Shown one piece after another: positions 13,046 through 14,700 of a DNA stretch of 14,700 nucleotides. The translations under genes and the position numbers were made by a program. Position 1 is the stretch's first letter. Each line of letters opens with the position of its first letter. The stretch covers positions 1-14,700 of the forward strand of contig RGNC01000036.1 of assembly GCA_010029175.1 (NCBI GenBank). Reading direction: 5' to 3'. The stretch is from Synechococcaceae bacterium WB8_1B_136 (GTDB taxonomy: Bacteria > Cyanobacteriota > Cyanobacteriia > PCC-6307 > Cyanobiaceae). The notes under the pieces are model-generated. The model made no database searches. It saw only the letters and a program-made list of their open reading frames with translations, and was not told the origin of the DNA.

Positions 13046-14443
13046 GTGGTGACAGCAGGCGGCAATCAGCCCCGCGGGTGGAAAGTGGCTGTGGCGCTGC
13101 TGAGCCTGGCCATCAGCCTGCTGCTCTGGCTCAACGGCTTGATCGACAGCCTGAGCCGGCCGTCGGTGGACAACGCCCTCAACCGGCGCCAGCTCGAACT
13201 GGCGGTGCTGGCCAACCCGGTGCTGCCCAAGCCGCTGCGGAGCCCGTTGGCCGGGGCGGATCCACTGGCGGCCCTCGATGAGGCCCTGAGCCGTCAGATC
13301 ACAGGCGCTGAGGAGGCGGGCCAGCCGGCTGCAGCGGATCTACTGCTGGAGCGCAGCTTGCTGCTGCTGCGGCAGGGCAAGCGGCCCCAGGCGATGGCCC
13401 TGCTGGGGGAGCTGCGCCAGCGGGAGGCGTCTCCTGAACAGCGGCTGGCGCAGACCCTGGAAAGCGGCAGGCGCCTGCCGGCCCCAGAGGCCAGATCCCT
13501 GGCCAGATCCGTGAATCAGGGCCCGCTGCTGGAGCAGTGGAGCTGCCTCGGCCTGGGCGGCGATGCCCGGAGCTGCGGCGAGCAGGCCACCGCCCGCCGG
13601 GCCGCCGGCCAGCTGCTGGCGGTCAGCGTGGGGCCGGTGCTGGTGATGCTGGTGGGCATCGCCCTGCTGCTGCGGGAGCTGTGGCTGCGCTGGCGGGGCC
13701 GGGCCGCCGCGATTCCCCCGCTGGTGGGCCCAGCGCTGGGCGCCGTTGATGTGGTGCTGCTGATCGCCACCGGCTTCGTGGTGCTGGGCGAGCTGCTCAC
13801 ACCCCTGCTGATCACACCACTGCTCTCCCAGCTGCTGGCGGCGCTGGCGGTGGCCTCGCCGCTGCGGGAGGGGCTGTCGGTGCTGGGGCTCTACCTGGCC
13901 CTGATGGCGGCACCGCTGCTGATGCTGGCGCTGATGCTGCGGGGCCTCGGCCCGGGTCCGGAAGGGGGCTGGCTGCAGTTCCGCTGGGCACCGCTTGGGC
14001 AGAGCACACGCCGGGCCCTGAAGCTGTTTCTGATGGCGCTGCCCCTGGTGAGCCTGGTGGGCTGGCTGCAGGCCCAGATCTGGGGGGATCCCGGGGGCAG
14101 CAACCCCTTGCTGGAGCTGGTGCTCCAGAGCCACAACCTGCCCGCCCTGGCCTGCTTCGGCTTCACGGCGGTGGTGCTGGCCCCACTGTTTGAGGAAACG
14201 ATCTTCCGGGGCGTGCTGCTGCCGGTGGCCGGCCGCGAGCTGGGGAACGGCTGGGGGGTGCTGATCAGTGCCGCCGTGTTCGGCGTGGCCCACCTGAGCC
14301 TGGGGGAACTGCCGCCGCTGTTCGTGTTGGGGCTGGGGCTGGGCTGGCTGCGGCTCAGCAGCGGTCGCCTCGGCGCCTGCGTGCTGATGCATGCCCTCTG
14401 GAATGCCCTCACCTTCACCAATCTCGTGGTGCTGGGCAGTTGA
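13046..14443 (+). CDS. CPBP-family intramembrane glutamic protease homologue, long N-terminal region
   Basis: 465 residues from GTG 13046 (a GTG follows directly at 13049). Seen: an N-terminal membrane helix (about 13-33, VAVALLSLAISLLLWLNG); a roughly 130-residue helical, Leu/Ala-rich segment (45-165) with alternating helices like a TPR-type repeat (LLLERSLLLLRQGKRPQAMA, about 99-118); then several membrane segments (about 192-211, 230-275, 280-300, 325-345). The family motifs are at the C-terminal end: APLFEETIFRG (379-389) with E383, E384 and R388, FGVAHL (412-417) with H416, and HALWN (449-453) with H449 and N453. These are the CAAX-protease/bacteriocin-processing (CPBP, Abi) signatures, all intact. 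Substrate and role are unknown; bacterial members often process or confer immunity to small peptides, but nothing here points to that. It is divergent from the phosphatase gene. Confidence 0.85.
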   Translation: MVTAGGNQPRGWKVAVALLSLAISLLLWLNGLIDSLSRPSVDNALNRRQLELAVLANPVLPKPLRSPLAGADPLAALDEALSRQITGAEEAGQPAAADLLLERSLLLLRQGKRPQAMALLGELRQREASPEQRLAQTLESGRRLPAPEARSLARSVNQGPLLEQWSCLGLGGDARSCGEQATARRAAGQLLAVSVGPVLVMLVGIALLLRELWLRWRGRAAAIPPLVGPALGAVDVVLLIATGFVVLGELLTPLLITPLLSQLLAALAVASPLREGLSVLGLYLALMAAPLLMLALMLRGLGPGPEGGWLQFRWAPLGQSTRRALKLFLMALPLVSLVGWLQAQIWGDPGGSNPLLELVLQSHNLPALACFGFTAVVLAPLFEETIFRGVLLPVAGRELGNGWGVLISAAVFGVAHLSLGELPPLFVLGLGLGWLRLSSGRLGACVLMHALWNALTFTNLVVLGS

Positions 14444-14502
14444 CGGCGGCTTGCTGGCACCCCGCTGGCGTGGTTCACTTGCGCAGTTCAGCCTCTGGTT
14501 TC

Positions 14503-14700
14503 GTGGTAGCCGTACCGCTGCAAAGGCCCGCCGAGGGCAAACGGGCGTCGCGGCAACGGTCGCTGGAGCTGCTGCAGGGATCCCTCTCGGCCCGGCGGGT
14601 GGAGCGGCAGGCCCCCTGGCTGGGGAACCTGCATCGCATCGCCGACGGCAGCCTGGCGGGGCTCGGCCTGGCGGTGCTGGGCCTCAGCGGGCTCACGCTG
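14503..14700 (+). CDS. Single-pass membrane protein, N-terminal part only; possible FtsL-like position
   Basis: An open frame reaches the last base of the window, so the 3' end is missing. From GTG 14503 (GTG 14470 and TTG 14479 are alternatives; none has a clear ribosome site) it gives 66 codons: VAVPLQRPAEGKRASRQRSL, an Arg-rich cytoplasmic region with helical LELLQGSLSARRVERQAP, then GNLHRIADGSLAG running into a hydrophobic helix LGLAVLGLSGLTL. This is an N-in single-pass layout. It follows the CPBP gene by 59 bp. By layout and position it could be an FtsL-like or cell-wall gene if ftsI/pbp lies downstream, but the next gene is not in view, so the function is left open. Confidence 0.55.
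   Translation, partial: MVAVPLQRPAEGKRASRQRSLELLQGSLSARRVERQAPWLGNLHRIADGSLAGLGLAVLGLSGLTL

Noticed and set aside
13340..14392. Open frame on - antisense to the CPBP gene
   Set aside because: Gln-rich reverse translation of a Leu-rich membrane protein; no motif.
1..14700. CRISPR array, insertion sequence, toxin-antitoxin, phage-defence cluster, tRNA or rRNA
   Set aside because: No regular direct repeats, transposase motifs, terminal inverted repeats, cloverleaf-like arms or defence-domain genes were seen; the CPBP protein alone is not evidence of an abortive-infection system.

Overview
The window looks like ordinary chromosomal core sequence from a high-GC picocyanobacterium of the Cyanobium / freshwater Synechococcus type. 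The evidence is a Psb27 photosystem II assembly lipoprotein, cyanobacterial-style PurA, ProS, Ppa and LepB sequences, a gene order that (from memory, unchecked) resembles the cutA-kinase-purA-psb27-proS // HTH-ppa / ferredoxin-arsC-like / lepB neighbourhood of marine picocyanobacteria, very high G+C by eye, very short spacers and frequent GTG/TTG starts. I see no mobile element, CRISPR array, tRNA/rRNA or prophage gene.

Layout: (1) 1-453, the 3' part of cutA on +, convergent with and overlapping the next block. (2) 224-4930 on -, read right to left: proS, psb27, purA and a PfkB-family (adenosine kinase-like) gene; purA and the kinase are 3 bp apart. (3) 4931-5137, a divergent control region between proS and an HTH gene. 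(4) 5138-6460 on +: HTH protein, a possible small membrane protein, and inorganic pyrophosphatase. (5) 6472-7161 on -, a SAM methyltransferase, convergent with ppa. (6) 7262-8031 on +, a [2Fe-2S] ferredoxin and a CxxC Spx/ArsC-like protein overlapping by GTGA. (7) 7985-9472 on -, a large unknown membrane protein. (8) 9525-10316 on +, signal peptidase I. (9) 10288-12941 on -, a tandem histidine-phosphatase gene followed by a dihydroorotase-like gene. (10) 13046-14443 on +, a CPBP-family membrane protease homologue, then the start of a single-pass membrane protein that runs off the window.

The genes are mostly housekeeping: purine synthesis and salvage, proline tRNA charging, pyrophosphate removal, protein export, PSII assembly and redox chemistry. 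Points worth a second look are a dihydroorotase homologue that has lost most of its metal ligands (probable pseudoenzyme), a purA with no usable start codon in frame (a +1 shift just after a TTG), a cutA reading frame that runs about 76 codons past its conserved end into the antisense of its neighbour, a pyrophosphatase with Ala in place of a conserved active-site Asp, a membrane protein with segments resembling a voltage-sensor half, and a perfect palindrome inside a predicted promoter spacer. I do not see a clearly new multi-gene system here.
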